Shown in pieces: positions 53,794 to 63,399 of a stretch of DNA of 64,000 bases; positions within the stretch are counted from its first letter, which is position 1, and each line of letters starts with the position of its first letter. This DNA comes from Cronobacter sakazakii (GTDB lineage: Bacteria; Pseudomonadota; Gammaproteobacteria; Enterobacterales; Enterobacteriaceae). A program made the translations under genes and the position numbers. The notes beneath the pieces are model-generated. The model was not told the origin of the DNA. It saw nothing but the letters and a program-made list of their open reading frames with translations, and ran no database searches. The stretch lies in contig NZ_CP011047.1 of assembly GCF_000982825.1 (NCBI RefSeq), positions 2,852,001-2,916,000 of the forward strand. Reading direction: 5' to 3'.

Positions 53794-54582
53794 ATGAAAC
53801 CGATCATTCAGATACAGAACGTCAGTCAGCGCTTCAACACGGCGAGCGGTGAGTTTCTGGCGCTGCAAAACGTCAGTTTCGACATCAACGCGGGCGAAAC
53901 CGTGAGCCTTATCGGCCACTCCGGCTGCGGCAAATCGACGCTGCTCAATCTTATCGCGGGCATCACGCTGCCGAGCGAAGGCGGGCTGCTGTGCGATAAC
54001 CGTGAAATCGCCGGGCCTGGCCCTGAACGCGCCGTGGTGTTTCAGAACCATTCGCTGCTGCCCTGGCTCACCTGCTTTGACAATGTGGCGCTGGCGGTGG
54101 ATCAGGTGTTTCGCAAAACCATGGATAAAGCGCAGCGCCGGGAGTGGATTATTCACAACCTGGAGCGGGTGCAGATGGGGCACGCGCTCAACAAACGCCC
54201 CGGCGAGATCTCCGGCGGCATGAAGCAGCGCGTCGGCATTGCCCGCGCGCTGGCGATGAAACCCAAAGTGCTGCTGATGGACGAACCGTTCGGCGCGCTC
54301 GATGCGCTGACCCGCGCGCATTTGCAGGATGCCGTAATGCACATCCAGCAGGAGCTTAACACCACGATTGTGCTGATTACGCATGACGTGGACGAGGCGG
54401 TGCTGCTCTCCGATCGCGTGCTGATGATGACCAATGGCCCGGCGGCGACGGTCGGCGAGGCGCTGGAGGTCAATCTGCCGCGTCCGCGCAACCGGGTGCA
54501 GCTTGCCGACGACAGCCGCTATCACCAGCTGCGCCAGCAGATCCTGCATTTCCTCTACGAAAAACAGCCGAAAGCGGCGTAA
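53794..54582 (+). CDS. nasD: Nitrate ABC transporter ATP-binding protein
   Basis: 262-residue ABC ATPase of the nitrate/sulfonate/taurine class. Walker A GHSGCGKST (41-49), the signature ISGGMKQRVGIARA, and Walker B VLLMDEPFGALD are intact. The stop is 9 bp before the fused reductase gene. Confidence 0.95.
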   Translation: MKPIIQIQNVSQRFNTASGEFLALQNVSFDINAGETVSLIGHSGCGKSTLLNLIAGITLPSEGGLLCDNREIAGPGPERAVVFQNHSLLPWLTCFDNVALAVDQVFRKTMDKAQRREWIIHNLERVQMGHALNKRPGEISGGMKQRVGIARALAMKPKVLLMDEPFGALDALTRAHLQDAVMHIQQELNTTIVLITHDVDEAVLLSDRVLMMTNGPAATVGEALEVNLPRPRNRVQLADDSRYHQLRQQILHFLYEKQPKAA

Positions 54583-54591
54583 GGAGCGGCG

Positions 54592-57500
54592 ATGGCGCAA
54601 CGACTGGTGATTATCGGCAACGGCATGGCGGCGGTGCGTCTGGTGGAGCAACTGCTGGCGCGCGCGCCGGAACGCTTCGCCATCACGCTTATCGGCGATG
54701 AGCCGCTGCCCGCCTATAACCGCATCCTGCTTTCGCCGGTGCTGGGGGGCGAAATGTCCGCCGCGCAGACGCAGCTTCACGACGCGTCCTGGTTTTCACG
54801 TTACGGTGTCACGTTACTAACCGGCGAGCGGGCGCTGGCGGTGGATCTGACCGCGCGCACCGTCACCACCGCCGCGCGCTCGCTGCCCTGGGATGAGCTG
54901 GTGTTCGCCACCGGCTCGACGCCGTTTATTCCGCCCATTGAAGGCAGCGACCTGCCGCACGTGCGCGCCTTTCGCACGCTGGCGGATGTCGGGGCGCTTC
55001 TCGCCACGCCCGGCCCCGCCGTGGTGCTGGGCGGCGGCCTGCTTGGGGTGGAAGCGGCCGCGGCGCTCGCCCGTCAGGGCGCAGCGGTGACGCTGGTGCA
55101 TCGTCACCCGTGGCTGATGGAGCAGCAGCTGGATGCGCAGGCGGGCGAGTGGCTCGCCGAAAGCCTGCGCGAGCGCCACATTCGCGTGGTGACCGGCAGT
55201 GGCATCACGCGCATCACGCCAGATGACGTCACGCTCGCCTGCGGCGAAACCGTCGCGGCGCAGCGGGTGGTGATCGCCACCGGCGTGCGTCCGGCTATCG
55301 CGCTGGCGCAGGCCGCCGGGCTCGCTTGCCAGCGCGGCATTGTGGTGGATGACACGCTTCGCGCCTCGCACCCGGCTGTGAGCGCTATCGGCGAATGCTG
55401 CGAAATCAACGCGCAAACCTGGGGGCTGGTGGCGCCCTGTCTGCAACAGGCGGACGCGCTGGCGGCGAGGCTCTGCGGCGAGACGACGCGCTTTGGTTAT
55501 GAGGAAAAAGGCACGCGGCTCAAGGTCACCGGTATCGCGGTTTTCAGCGCGGGCGAGGTAACGCCAGGCCCGCAGGCGCAGACGCTGATAAGCCTCGACC
55601 CAATAGCCCGCCACTATCGCCGCCTGATTATCGATCGCGGCAGGCTCACCGGCGTGCTGCTGTATGGCGATACCGACAGCTCCGGCGCGCTGATGAATCA
55701 CTTCGGGCAGCCGCTGCGCGCCAGCGCCGGGCTGCTGTTTGATGAAACCGATGAAACGCAGCCCGCGGCTGCAGGATATGACACGATGACAAAACAAACT
55801 CTGGTGGTCGTGGGCCACGGCATGGTTGGGCACCATTTTCTGGAGCAGTGCGTCAGCGCCGGGCTGCATGAGCGCTTTCATATCATCGTCTTTGGCGAAG
55901 AGCGCCACGCGGCCTACGATCGCGTGCATCTTTCGGAATATTTCGCCGGACGCAGCGCGCAGTCGCTCTCCATGGTGCAGGGCGATTTCTTCGCGCAGAC
56001 GGGCATTGAACTACGCACCGGCTGTCAGATTGTGGCGCTGGATCGCGCGCGGCAGATCGTGCGCGACGCGCAGGGCCACGAGACGCATTTTGACAAACTG
56101 GTGCTCGCTACCGGCTCCTGGCCGTTTGTCCCGCCGGTGCCGGGGCGTGACCTGCCGGGCTGTTTCGTCTATCGCACGCTTGACGATCTCGACGCCATCC
56201 GCGAACGCGCGCAGCACGCCACGCGCGGCGTGGTGGTGGGCGGCGGCCTGCTGGGGCTTGAGGCGGCGAATGCGCTTAAACAACTGGGGCTGAAAACGCA
56301 TGTCGTGGAGTTTGCGCCGGGGCTGATGGCGGTGCAGCTCGATGCGCCTGGCGCTGCGATGCTGCGCGAGAAAATCGAGGCGCTGGACGTCAGCGTGCAT
56401 ACCAGCAAATCCACCACCGCGATTGTCGAAGAAAATGGCGGACTGACGATGCAGTTCGCCGATGGCGACAGCCTGCATACCGATCTGATTGTCTTTTCGG
56501 CGGGCATTCGCCCGCAGGACAGTCTTGCGAAGTCGGCGGGGCTCATGATTGGCGAGCGCGGCGGCATTGTGATTGACGACCAGTGCCGCACCAGCGACGC
56601 GCCTATTTTCGCCATCGGCGAATGCGCGCTGTGGGAGAACAAAATTTTCGGGCTGGTGGCGCCGGGCTATCAGATGGCGCGGGTCGTTGCGGCGACGCTC
56701 GCGGGCGAGACGGCGGCATTCCGAGGCGCGGACATGAGCACCAAACTGAAGCTGCTTGGCGTTGAGGTCGCGTCGTTTGGCGACGCGCACGGGCGCACAC
56801 CGGGAAGCCAGAGTTACCAGTGGACGCACGGGCCGAAGCAGATCTACAAGAAAATTGTCGTTTCGGCAGACGGCAAAACGCTGCTTGGCGGCGTGCTGGT
56901 GGGCGACAGCAGCGAATACGCCACGCTGCTACAGATGATGCTGAACGGCATGGCGCTCCCCGCCGAGCCGGAGACGCTGATCCTGCCCGCCAGCAGCGGC
57001 GCGCCCGCGAAAGGGCTCGGCGTGGCGGCGCTGCCGGAAAGCGCGCAGATCTGTTCGTGCCACAACGTCAGCAAGGCGGATATTTGCGCGGCGGTGTCGG
57101 GGGGCGCAGGCGATATGGGCGCGGTGAAAAGCTGCACCAGAGCGGCGACCGGCTGCGGCGGCTGTAGCGCGCTGGTCAAACAGGTCATGGAGTATCAGCT
57201 CGAACAGCAGGGCGTCACGGTCAAAAAAGATATCTGCGAGCACTTTGCGTATTCGCGCCAGGAGATTTACCACCTCGTGCGCGTTAATCATATCCGCACG
57301 TTTGACCAGCTCATCAGCCGCTACGGCCAGGGCCACGGCTGCGAAATCTGTAAACCGCTGGTGGGCTCGGTGCTGGCGTCGTGCTGGAACGAATACCTGC
57401 TGAAACCGGCGCATCTGCCGCTCCAGGACACCAACGATCGCTACTTTGCGAATATCCAGAAAGACGGCACCTACTCGATCGTACCGCGGATGGCAGCGGG

Positions 57501-58659
57501 CGAAGTGACGCCGGACGGGCTTATCGCCATCGGGCAGATAGCCAAACGCTATCAGCTCTACAGCAAAATCACCGGCGGTCAGCGCATCGATCTCTTCGGC
57601 GCGCGGCTTGAACAACTGCCGGCGATTTGGGCCGAGCTGGTGGCGGCGGGCTTTGAAACCGGTCACGCCTACGGGAAATCGCTGCGTACCGTGAAATCGT
57701 GCGTCGGCTCCACCTGGTGTCGCTACGGCGTGCAGGATTCAACGGGGCTCGCGGTAACGCTTGAGAACCGCTACAAGGGGCTGCGCGCGCCGCACAAAAT
57801 TAAAATGGCGGTCTCCGGCTGCACGCGCGAATGCGCCGAGGCGCAGGGCAAGGATGTCGGCGTGATCGCCACCGACAAAGGCTGGAACCTCTACGTCTGC
57901 GGCAACGGCGGCATGAAGCCGCGCCACGCGGATCTCTTCGCAAGCGATCTCGACCGGGAGACGCTGCTGCGCACCATCGACCGCTTTCTGATGTTTTACA
58001 TCCGCACCGCCGACCGTCTGCAACGTACCAGCACCTGGATGGATAACCTGGAAGGCGGCATTGAGTATCTGCGCGAGGTCATCCTTGAAGATTCGCTCGG
58101 GATTGGCGAGGAGCTGGAGCGCGAAATGGCGCAGGTGGTCGAAAGCTACCAGTGCGAATGGCAGACCACGCTGGCAAGCCCCGACCGGCTGGCGCTGTTC
58201 CGCTCGTATGTCAACAGCGATAAACCGGATGAAGCCGTGCAGCGCCGCGAGCTTAGAGGCCAGCCGCAGCCGGTGGAGGTCGTGCAGCCGGTGACGCCGC
58301 GCGCGCCGGAACGCCCGTGGCAGGCGGTGTGTGAGCTGAAAGACATTCCACCGCAGGCGGGCATCGGCGCGCGGCTTGGCGACATGCAGATTGCGCTGTT
58401 CCGTTTTGGCGATCGCGTTTACGCGCTCGATAACCTGGAGCCGGGCAGCGACGCCAATGTGTTGTCGCGCGGGCTGCTGGGGGATGTCGGCGGCGAACCG
58501 GTGGTGATTTCGCCGCTCTATAAGCAGCGTATCCGGCTGCGTGACGGGCGGCTTGCGGAAGCGCTCACCGAGGCGGTACGCGCCTGGCCCGTGAAAGTGG
58601 AGGGCGGAAAGGTGTGGGTGGCCGGTCAGGCGCTGCTGTTACAGGCGCAGGCGTCATGA
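54592..58659 (+). CDS. nasB: Fused NasC-NasB(NirB)-NirD-like nitrite reductase
   Basis: 1355-residue fusion. Residues 1-~395 are a NasC-like FAD/NAD(P)H oxidoreductase (GNGMAA at 8-13, second Rossmann motif VVLGGGLLGVEAA). From Met399 (MTKQTLVVVGHGMVGHHFLEQ) a complete NirB-type NADH-nitrite reductase follows: FAD domains, a BFD-like [2Fe-2S] site (Cys821, Cys823, Cys855, Cys858), and the siroheme/[4Fe-4S] ligands Cys1037, Cys1043, Cys1077, Cys1081. The last ~115 residues resemble NirD (Rieske-like without the Cys/His ligands). It reduces nitrite to ammonium; the NasC part should also feed electrons to NasA. Klebsiella has separate nasC and nasB. An in-frame ATG at 55786 could give an independent NasB. 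Confidence 0.93.
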   Translation: MAQRLVIIGNGMAAVRLVEQLLARAPERFAITLIGDEPLPAYNRILLSPVLGGEMSAAQTQLHDASWFSRYGVTLLTGERALAVDLTARTVTTAARSLPWDELVFATGSTPFIPPIEGSDLPHVRAFRTLADVGALLATPGPAVVLGGGLLGVEAAAALARQGAAVTLVHRHPWLMEQQLDAQAGEWLAESLRERHIRVVTGSGITRITPDDVTLACGETVAAQRVVIATGVRPAIALAQAAGLACQRGIVVDDTLRASHPAVSAIGECCEINAQTWGLVAPCLQQADALAARLCGETTRFGYEEKGTRLKVTGIAVFSAGEVTPGPQAQTLISLDPIARHYRRLIIDRGRLTGVLLYGDTDSSGALMNHFGQPLRASAGLLFDETDETQPAAAGYDTMTKQTLVVVGHGMVGHHFLEQCVSAGLHERFHIIVFGEERHAAYDRVHLSEYFAGRSAQSLSMVQGDFFAQTGIELRTGCQIVALDRARQIVRDAQGHETHFDKLVLATGSWPFVPPVPGRDLPGCFVYRTLDDLDAIRERAQHATRGVVVGGGLLGLEAANALKQLGLKTHVVEFAPGLMAVQLDAPGAAMLREKIEALDVSVHTSKSTTAIVEENGGLTMQFADGDSLHTDLIVFSAGIRPQDSLAKSAGLMIGERGGIVIDDQCRTSDAPIFAIGECALWENKIFGLVAPGYQMARVVAATLAGETAAFRGADMSTKLKLLGVEVASFGDAHGRTPGSQSYQWTHGPKQIYKKIVVSADGKTLLGGVLVGDSSEYATLLQMMLNGMALPAEPETLILPASSGAPAKGLGVAALPESAQICSCHNVSKADICAAVSGGAGDMGAVKSCTRAATGCGGCSALVKQVMEYQLEQQGVTVKKDICEHFAYSRQEIYHLVRVNHIRTFDQLISRYGQGHGCEICKPLVGSVLASCWNEYLLKPAHLPLQDTNDRYFANIQKDGTYSIVPRMAAGEVTPDGLIAIGQIAKRYQLYSKITGGQRIDLFGARLEQLPAIWAELVAAGFETGHAYGKSLRTVKSCVGSTWCRYGVQDSTGLAVTLENRYKGLRAPHKIKMAVSGCTRECAEAQGKDVGVIATDKGWNLYVCGNGGMKPRHADLFASDLDRETLLRTIDRFLMFYIRTADRLQRTSTWMDNLEGGIEYLREVILEDSLGIGEELEREMAQVVESYQCEWQTTLASPDRLALFRSYVNSDKPDEAVQRRELRGQPQPVEVVQPVTPRAPERPWQAVCELKDIPPQAGIGARLGDMQIALFRFGDRVYALDNLEPGSDANVLSRGLLGDVGGEPVVISPLYKQRIRLRDGRLAEALTEAVRAWPVKVEGGKVWVAGQALLLQAQAS

Positions 58660-61358
58660 ACGGCGTTAAGACCACCTGCCCCTATTGCGGGGTCGGCTGC
58701 GGTGTGGTGGCGCAGCGCGACGACAGCGGCGCGGTGAGCGTGCGGGGCGATGAAAACCATCCGGCGAACTTCGGGCGGCTGTGCGTCAAAGGCGCAGCGC
58801 TCGGCGAGACAACCGGCCATGACGGGCGGCTGCTGTACCCGGAAGTCAACGGCGAGCGGGCAAGCTGGGAGACGGCGCTCGACGCGGCGGCCTCGCGGCT
58901 TGGCGATATTATCGATAAGCACGGCCCGCAGGCGGTGGCGTTTTACGCCTCCGGGCAGTTGCTTACCGAGGATTACTACGCCGCCAACAAGCTCATGAAA
59001 GGGTTTATCGGCGCGGCGAATATCGACACCAACTCGCGGCTCTGCATGTCTTCCGCTGTAGTGGGCTACAAGCGGGCGTTCGGGGCTGATGCGGTGCCGT
59101 GTAGCTATGCGGATCTGGAGCAGACCGATCTGCTGGTGTTTGTTGGATCGAACGCCGCCTGGGCGCATCCGGTGCTGTATCAGCGCATCGCGGCCGCGAA
59201 GCAGGCGCGCCCGGCGATGAAAATCGTGGTCATCGATCCGCGGCGTACCGCGACCTGTGATATCGCCGATCTGCATCTGGCGCTGGCGCCCGGCAGCGAC
59301 GCCGGGCTGTTTGTCGGGCTGCTGAACGCGCTTTCAGCACTGCTCGCGCCTGAGACGTTCGACGACCAGGCGCAGGCGCTCGCGGCCGCGCGGGCGTGGA
59401 GCGTGGCGCGCGTGGCGCAGTTCTGTGGGCTGTCCGAAGCCGAGGTGGCGCGCTTTTACGACTGGTTTTTGAGTGCGCCCACGGCGATGACGCTCTACAC
59501 CATGGGCATTAACCAGTCCTCCAGCGGCAGCGACAAGTGCAACTCCATCATTAACGTGCATCTGGCGAGCGGGAAAATCGGCCGGCCCGGCTGCGGGCCG
59601 TTTTCGCTGACCGGTCAGCCGAACGCGATGGGCGGACGCGAAGTGGGCGGGCTGGCTAATCAGCTCGCCTGCCATATGGGATTTGAACCGGCGGATATCG
59701 CCCGCCTCGGGCGATTCTGGGGCAGCGAGCGCATCGCGCAGACGCCCGGCTTGATGGCGATAGAACTCTTCGACGCCATCGGGCGCGGTGAGGTAAAAGC
59801 CGTCTGGATAATGGGCACCAACCCGGCGGTATCGCTGCCGGACAGCGACGCGGTGCGCCAGGCGCTGGCGCGCTGCGAACTGGTGATGGTGTCTGACATT
59901 ACCGCGCAGACCGATACGGCTGCTTTTGCGCATATTCGTTTTCCGGCGCTGGGGTGGGGGGAGAAAAACGGCACGGTGACCAATTCAGAGCGGCGGATCT
60001 CGCGCCAGCGCGCCTTTCTGCCCGCGCCCGGCGAGGCGCGCCCTGACTGGTGGATAGTCGCGCAGATGGCGCGCCGCCTGGGTTTTGGCGAGGCGTTTGG
60101 CTGGCAGCATCCGCATGAGATTTTCTGCGAGCACGCGGCGCTGTCGGGGTTTGAGAACGACGGCGCGCGGGCGTTTGATATCAGTGGGCTGGTCGCGTTA
60201 ACCCGCGAGGCGTATGACGCGCTCGCGCCGGTGCAGTGGCCGGTGACGAACAAACAGCCGCAGGGTACGCCGCGTCTGCTGGAGACGGGTGCGGGCTGGC
60301 GTGGCGGCAGGCTGAATATGGTGGCGGTTTCTCCGGCGCTGCCGCAGGCGCGGCCCGACGCGCGTTACCCGCTGTGGCTCAATACCGGCCGTATCCGCGA
60401 TCAGTGGCACACGATGACCCGCACCGGCCGCGTGGCGCGGCTGATGCAACACCAGCCGCTGCCGCAGGTGGCGATGCATCCTGACGACGCGGCGCGCTAC
60501 GGTGTGCACGACGGCGATCTGGTGGAGGTGGCCTCAGCGCAAGGGTTTATGGTGGGCTGGGCAGCGCTCAATGACGCCCAGGCACCCGGCGCGCTGTTCG
60601 CCCCGATGCACTGGAACGCGCAGTTCGCAAGCCACGGGCGCGTCAATACGCTGGTGGCCCCGGTCTGCTGCCCGCGCTCCGGACAGCCGGAAAGCAAACA
60701 GACCGCCGTGCGTCTGCAAAAGCGCCGCACCGCGTGGCAGGGCGAGCTGTTTTGTCGCGATATGCCGCCGCTTGCGCCCGATCTGCTGTGGTGGCGCCAG
60801 GCGCTGGACGGCTGCCTGCATGTCACCCTGGCGGGCAATGCGTCGCCGCAACGCTGGCTGCGTGAAATGGCCGCCCGCGAAAGCTGGCAACTGCAGTATG
60901 CGCAGGGCGAGGGGGTCTTTCATCTGCTGGCGTGGCGCGACGGCGCGCTGATGCTGGCGTTTTACAGCGCGGCGCGTCGCCCGGTGGTTCAGCGCGAGGC
61001 GATCGCGGCGGCGTTCCTGGAGCCGCCTGTGAACGCGGCCGCGCGTCATGCGCTGCTGGCCGGTAAAGGTGCGCAGAGCGCGCCCGCAAAGGGGCGCACT
61101 ATCTGTAGCTGTTTCGGCGTGGGCGAGAACGCCATCCGCGCCGCCATTCGCGCCGGATGCAATAGCGCCGTGAAACTGGGTGACGCCCTGCGCTGTGGCA
61201 CCAACTGCGGCTCCTGCATCCCGGAGCTTAAAGCGCTGCTGGCGCAGACGGCGTCACTGCCCGAAGCGGCCAATCAGACCGGTGGCGGCGAGCGCGTGGC
61301 CTTTGAGTTTCGTGAAGAGTTCCTCACGCGTCAGGCCGGGCGGGAGATCGGCCGGTAG
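58656..61358 (+). CDS. nasA: Assimilatory nitrate reductase catalytic subunit
   Basis: Molybdopterin enzyme reducing nitrate to nitrite in the cytosol. The N-terminal [4Fe-4S] ligands are Cys8, Cys11, Cys15 and Cys43 (CPYCGVGC...GRLCVKG). Cys130 (NSRLCMSS) should ligate molybdenum. A C-terminal BFD-like [2Fe-2S] domain has Cys817, Cys819, Cys851 and Cys854. The start overlaps the upstream stop by 4 bases (ATGA). At 900 residues it is longer than typical NasA (about 866): the last 34 codons, Ser867 to Arg900, are antisense to the 3' end of the PEBP gene, so the tail looks newly acquired by readthrough. Confidence 0.95.
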   Translation: MNGVKTTCPYCGVGCGVVAQRDDSGAVSVRGDENHPANFGRLCVKGAALGETTGHDGRLLYPEVNGERASWETALDAAASRLGDIIDKHGPQAVAFYASGQLLTEDYYAANKLMKGFIGAANIDTNSRLCMSSAVVGYKRAFGADAVPCSYADLEQTDLLVFVGSNAAWAHPVLYQRIAAAKQARPAMKIVVIDPRRTATCDIADLHLALAPGSDAGLFVGLLNALSALLAPETFDDQAQALAAARAWSVARVAQFCGLSEAEVARFYDWFLSAPTAMTLYTMGINQSSSGSDKCNSIINVHLASGKIGRPGCGPFSLTGQPNAMGGREVGGLANQLACHMGFEPADIARLGRFWGSERIAQTPGLMAIELFDAIGRGEVKAVWIMGTNPAVSLPDSDAVRQALARCELVMVSDITAQTDTAAFAHIRFPALGWGEKNGTVTNSERRISRQRAFLPAPGEARPDWWIVAQMARRLGFGEAFGWQHPHEIFCEHAALSGFENDGARAFDISGLVALTREAYDALAPVQWPVTNKQPQGTPRLLETGAGWRGGRLNMVAVSPALPQARPDARYPLWLNTGRIRDQWHTMTRTGRVARLMQHQPLPQVAMHPDDAARYGVHDGDLVEVASAQGFMVGWAALNDAQAPGALFAPMHWNAQFASHGRVNTLVAPVCCPRSGQPESKQTAVRLQKRRTAWQGELFCRDMPPLAPDLLWWRQALDGCLHVTLAGNASPQRWLREMAARESWQLQYAQGEGVFHLLAWRDGALMLAFYSAARRPVVQREAIAAAFLEPPVNAAARHALLAGKGAQSAPAKGRTICSCFGVGENAIRAAIRAGCNSAVKLGDALRCGTNCGSCIPELKALLAQTASLPEAANQTGGGERVAFEFREEFLTRQAGREIGR

Positions 61359-61805
61359 ATCGGTTGCGATAAGCGTAAAGGTGTAATGGTGCGCGCCGCT
61401 GCCCGGCGGCGGACAGGGGCCGTGCCAGGCGCTGGTCCCCGGCGTGTTTTTCCCGCCGGTAAAGCCTTTGCCCTCTGTCAGAGCATTGGCGGCAAGGCCA
61501 GTGGTGCTGGCGGGTATGTTATAGGCCACCAGATGCGTCACGCCAAGCCCCTTCGCGCCCTCCGGGTCATGGACGATCAGCGCGAAACGCGTTGTGCCCT
61601 GCGGCGCATGGCTCCAGACCAGCGCAGGTGATTGATTCTCACCGGTACAGTTGGGGTTTTGCTTCGCGTTACCGGCGAATTTTTTCTCCATCATGCCGTT
61701 ATCGGCGAACGAGGGGGACTGCAACATAAAAATACCGTCATCGGACGCAGCGGCGGCGTTCACAGCGGCAACCGCCAGCAGGCAAGCGAGCAGCGTTTTT
61801 TTCAT
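61254..61805 (-). CDS. YbhB/YbcL family (PEBP) Raf-kinase-inhibitor-like protein, periplasmic
   Basis: 183-residue protein with a Sec signal peptide (MKKTLLACLLAVAAVNAAAA) and a phosphatidylethanolamine-binding-protein fold: CTGENQSPALVW (ligand pocket), ALIVHDPEG, and the closing GHALAATGLIGRFG helix. Bacterial members have no agreed function. Its last 34 codons overlap the 3' end of nasA on the opposite strand. The C-terminus looks like normal PEBP sequence, so the overlap arose by extension of nasA. No terminator separates the two. Confidence 0.9.
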   Translation of the reverse strand: MKKTLLACLLAVAAVNAAAASDDGIFMLQSPSFADNGMMEKKFAGNAKQNPNCTGENQSPALVWSHAPQGTTRFALIVHDPEGAKGLGVTHLVAYNIPASTTGLAANALTEGKGFTGGKNTPGTSAWHGPCPPPGSGAHHYTFTLIATDLPADLPPGLTREELFTKLKGHALAATGLIGRFGQ

Positions 61806-61818
61806 CGGCGTGTCTCAC

Positions 61819-61848
61819 GCAGGGTGGGAATGTTAAGCGTAGCGCACC
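61819..61848 (+). repeat. Degenerate REP-like unit upstream of the PEBP gene
   Basis: gcagggtggg-aatgt-taagcgtagcgcacc resembles the direct unit found near nasR and chaA, with a small insertion. It sits between the PEBP gene start and ychO, so it may lie in their promoter region. Confidence 0.5.
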
Positions 61849-61983
61849 GCGCGTAAACGGGATGAGGATTATCCTTAAAAGCCGCGTCAGGGCTTGTCGG
61901 GAGCGGCAAACGCGATATGGTATACTGTGTAAATGTATCCATTTTCCGGCAAAACCGGCCCAGGAGAGAAAAATTCATACGTG

Positions 61984-63399
61984 ATGCGGTGGTTATTGGT
62001 TGTCCTTCCCTCAGTTGTTACCGCCGCGCTGCTGCCGGCCCGTGCAGATGCGGCCAGCCAGAGCGACGACTACGTGCGCCAGGCGCAAAACCCCTTCGAT
62101 GAAAATGGCGATAACCTGCCCGATCTCGGCCTCGCGCCCGAAAATAACGCGGCGGAAAAACATTTTGCCCGCGTATTAAAAGCCTTTGGCGAAGCAAGCC
62201 AGACCGACAGCACGCTCTCACCCGGCCAGCAGGCGCGCCATTTCGCGTTTGACCGTTTGCGTGACGCGGTGAGCAGCAGCATTACCAGCGAGGCCGAAAG
62301 CCTGCTGTCGCCGTGGGGTAACGCCACGGTGGATCTGCTGGTGGATGAAGAGGGCAATTTTAACGGCAGCAGCGGCTCGCTGTTTACGCCCTGGCAGGAC
62401 AATAACCGCTATCTCACCTGGAGCCAGGTCGGCGTCAGCCAGCAAAATCAGGGGCTGGTGGGTAACGCAGGCATCGGCCAGCGCTGGGCGGCCGGTCACT
62501 GGCTGCTCGGCTATAACACCTTTTACGATCGCCTGTTTGACGACGATACCTCGCGCGCCGGGTTTGGCGCAGAGGCGTGGGGCGACTATCTGCGCCTTTC
62601 CGCTAACTATTATCAACCGCTTGGCGGCTGGCAGCACCGCGCGGGTTTGCTGGAACAGCGCATGGCGCGCGGTTATGACGTGACCGCGCAGGCGTATCTG
62701 CCGTTTTATCAGCACATCAATACCAGCGTCAGCTTTGAGCAATATTTCGGCGATCAGGTAGAGCTGTTCGACAGCGGCACCGGTTATCACAACCCGGTCG
62801 CGGTGAAAGTGGGGCTGAGTTATACGCCGGTGCCGCTCGTCACCGTCAGCGCGCATCACCGTCAGGGGGAAAGCGGCGTGAGCCAGAATGATTTAGGGCT
62901 TAAGCTGAACTACCGCTTTGGCGTACCGCTGACCAAGCAACTCTCGCCGGACGAAGTGGCCGCCTCGCGTTCGCTTCGCGGCAGCCGCTATGACCGCGTA
63001 GAGCGCACGAACGTGCCGGTGATGGAGTTTCGCCAGCGCAAGACGCTGTCGGTATTCCTTGCGACGCCGCCGTGGGATCTCAGTGCGGGCGAAACCGTGG
63101 CGCTGAAGTTACAGGTGCGCAGCCGCCACGGGATCCGCCAGCTCTCCTGGCAGGGCGACACTCAGGCGCTGAGCCTGACGCCGCCGCTGGACAGCACCAG
63201 CGCCGACGGCTGGACGGTGATTATGCCCGCCTGGGATAACACGCCGGGGGCCAGCAACAGCTGGCGGCTGTCGGTGACGGTCGAGGATGAACAGGGCCAG
63301 CGCGTGACGTCAAACTGGATAACCCTGAAGCTGTCCGCGCCGGTACAGACGCTGCCGCAGGACGATCCGCGCTATGAACTGCTGGCACCGGTGCCTTAA
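61984..63399 (+). CDS. ychO: Inverse autotransporter beta-barrel protein YchO
   Basis: 471-residue invasin/intimin-like outer-membrane protein. A signal peptide (MRWLLVVLPSVVTAALLPARADA) is followed by a periplasmic start (NPFDENGDNLPDLGLAPEN) and the 12-strand inverse-autotransporter barrel (~110-320, with YNTFYDRLFDDDTSRAGFGA). A single Ig-like passenger domain closes it (~350-460). E. coli YchO affects biofilm and invasion traits. I chose the ATG 61984 for signal-peptide length; a GTG at 61981 fits the aggaga ribosome site better and an ATG at 61933 is also in frame. Its stop overlaps the narL stop. Confidence 0.92.
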   Translation: MRWLLVVLPSVVTAALLPARADAASQSDDYVRQAQNPFDENGDNLPDLGLAPENNAAEKHFARVLKAFGEASQTDSTLSPGQQARHFAFDRLRDAVSSSITSEAESLLSPWGNATVDLLVDEEGNFNGSSGSLFTPWQDNNRYLTWSQVGVSQQNQGLVGNAGIGQRWAAGHWLLGYNTFYDRLFDDDTSRAGFGAEAWGDYLRLSANYYQPLGGWQHRAGLLEQRMARGYDVTAQAYLPFYQHINTSVSFEQYFGDQVELFDSGTGYHNPVAVKVGLSYTPVPLVTVSAHHRQGESGVSQNDLGLKLNYRFGVPLTKQLSPDEVAASRSLRGSRYDRVERTNVPVMEFRQRKTLSVFLATPPWDLSAGETVALKLQVRSRHGIRQLSWQGDTQALSLTPPLDSTSADGWTVIMPAWDNTPGASNSWRLSVTVEDEQGQRVTSNWITLKLSAPVQTLPQDDPRYELLAPVP

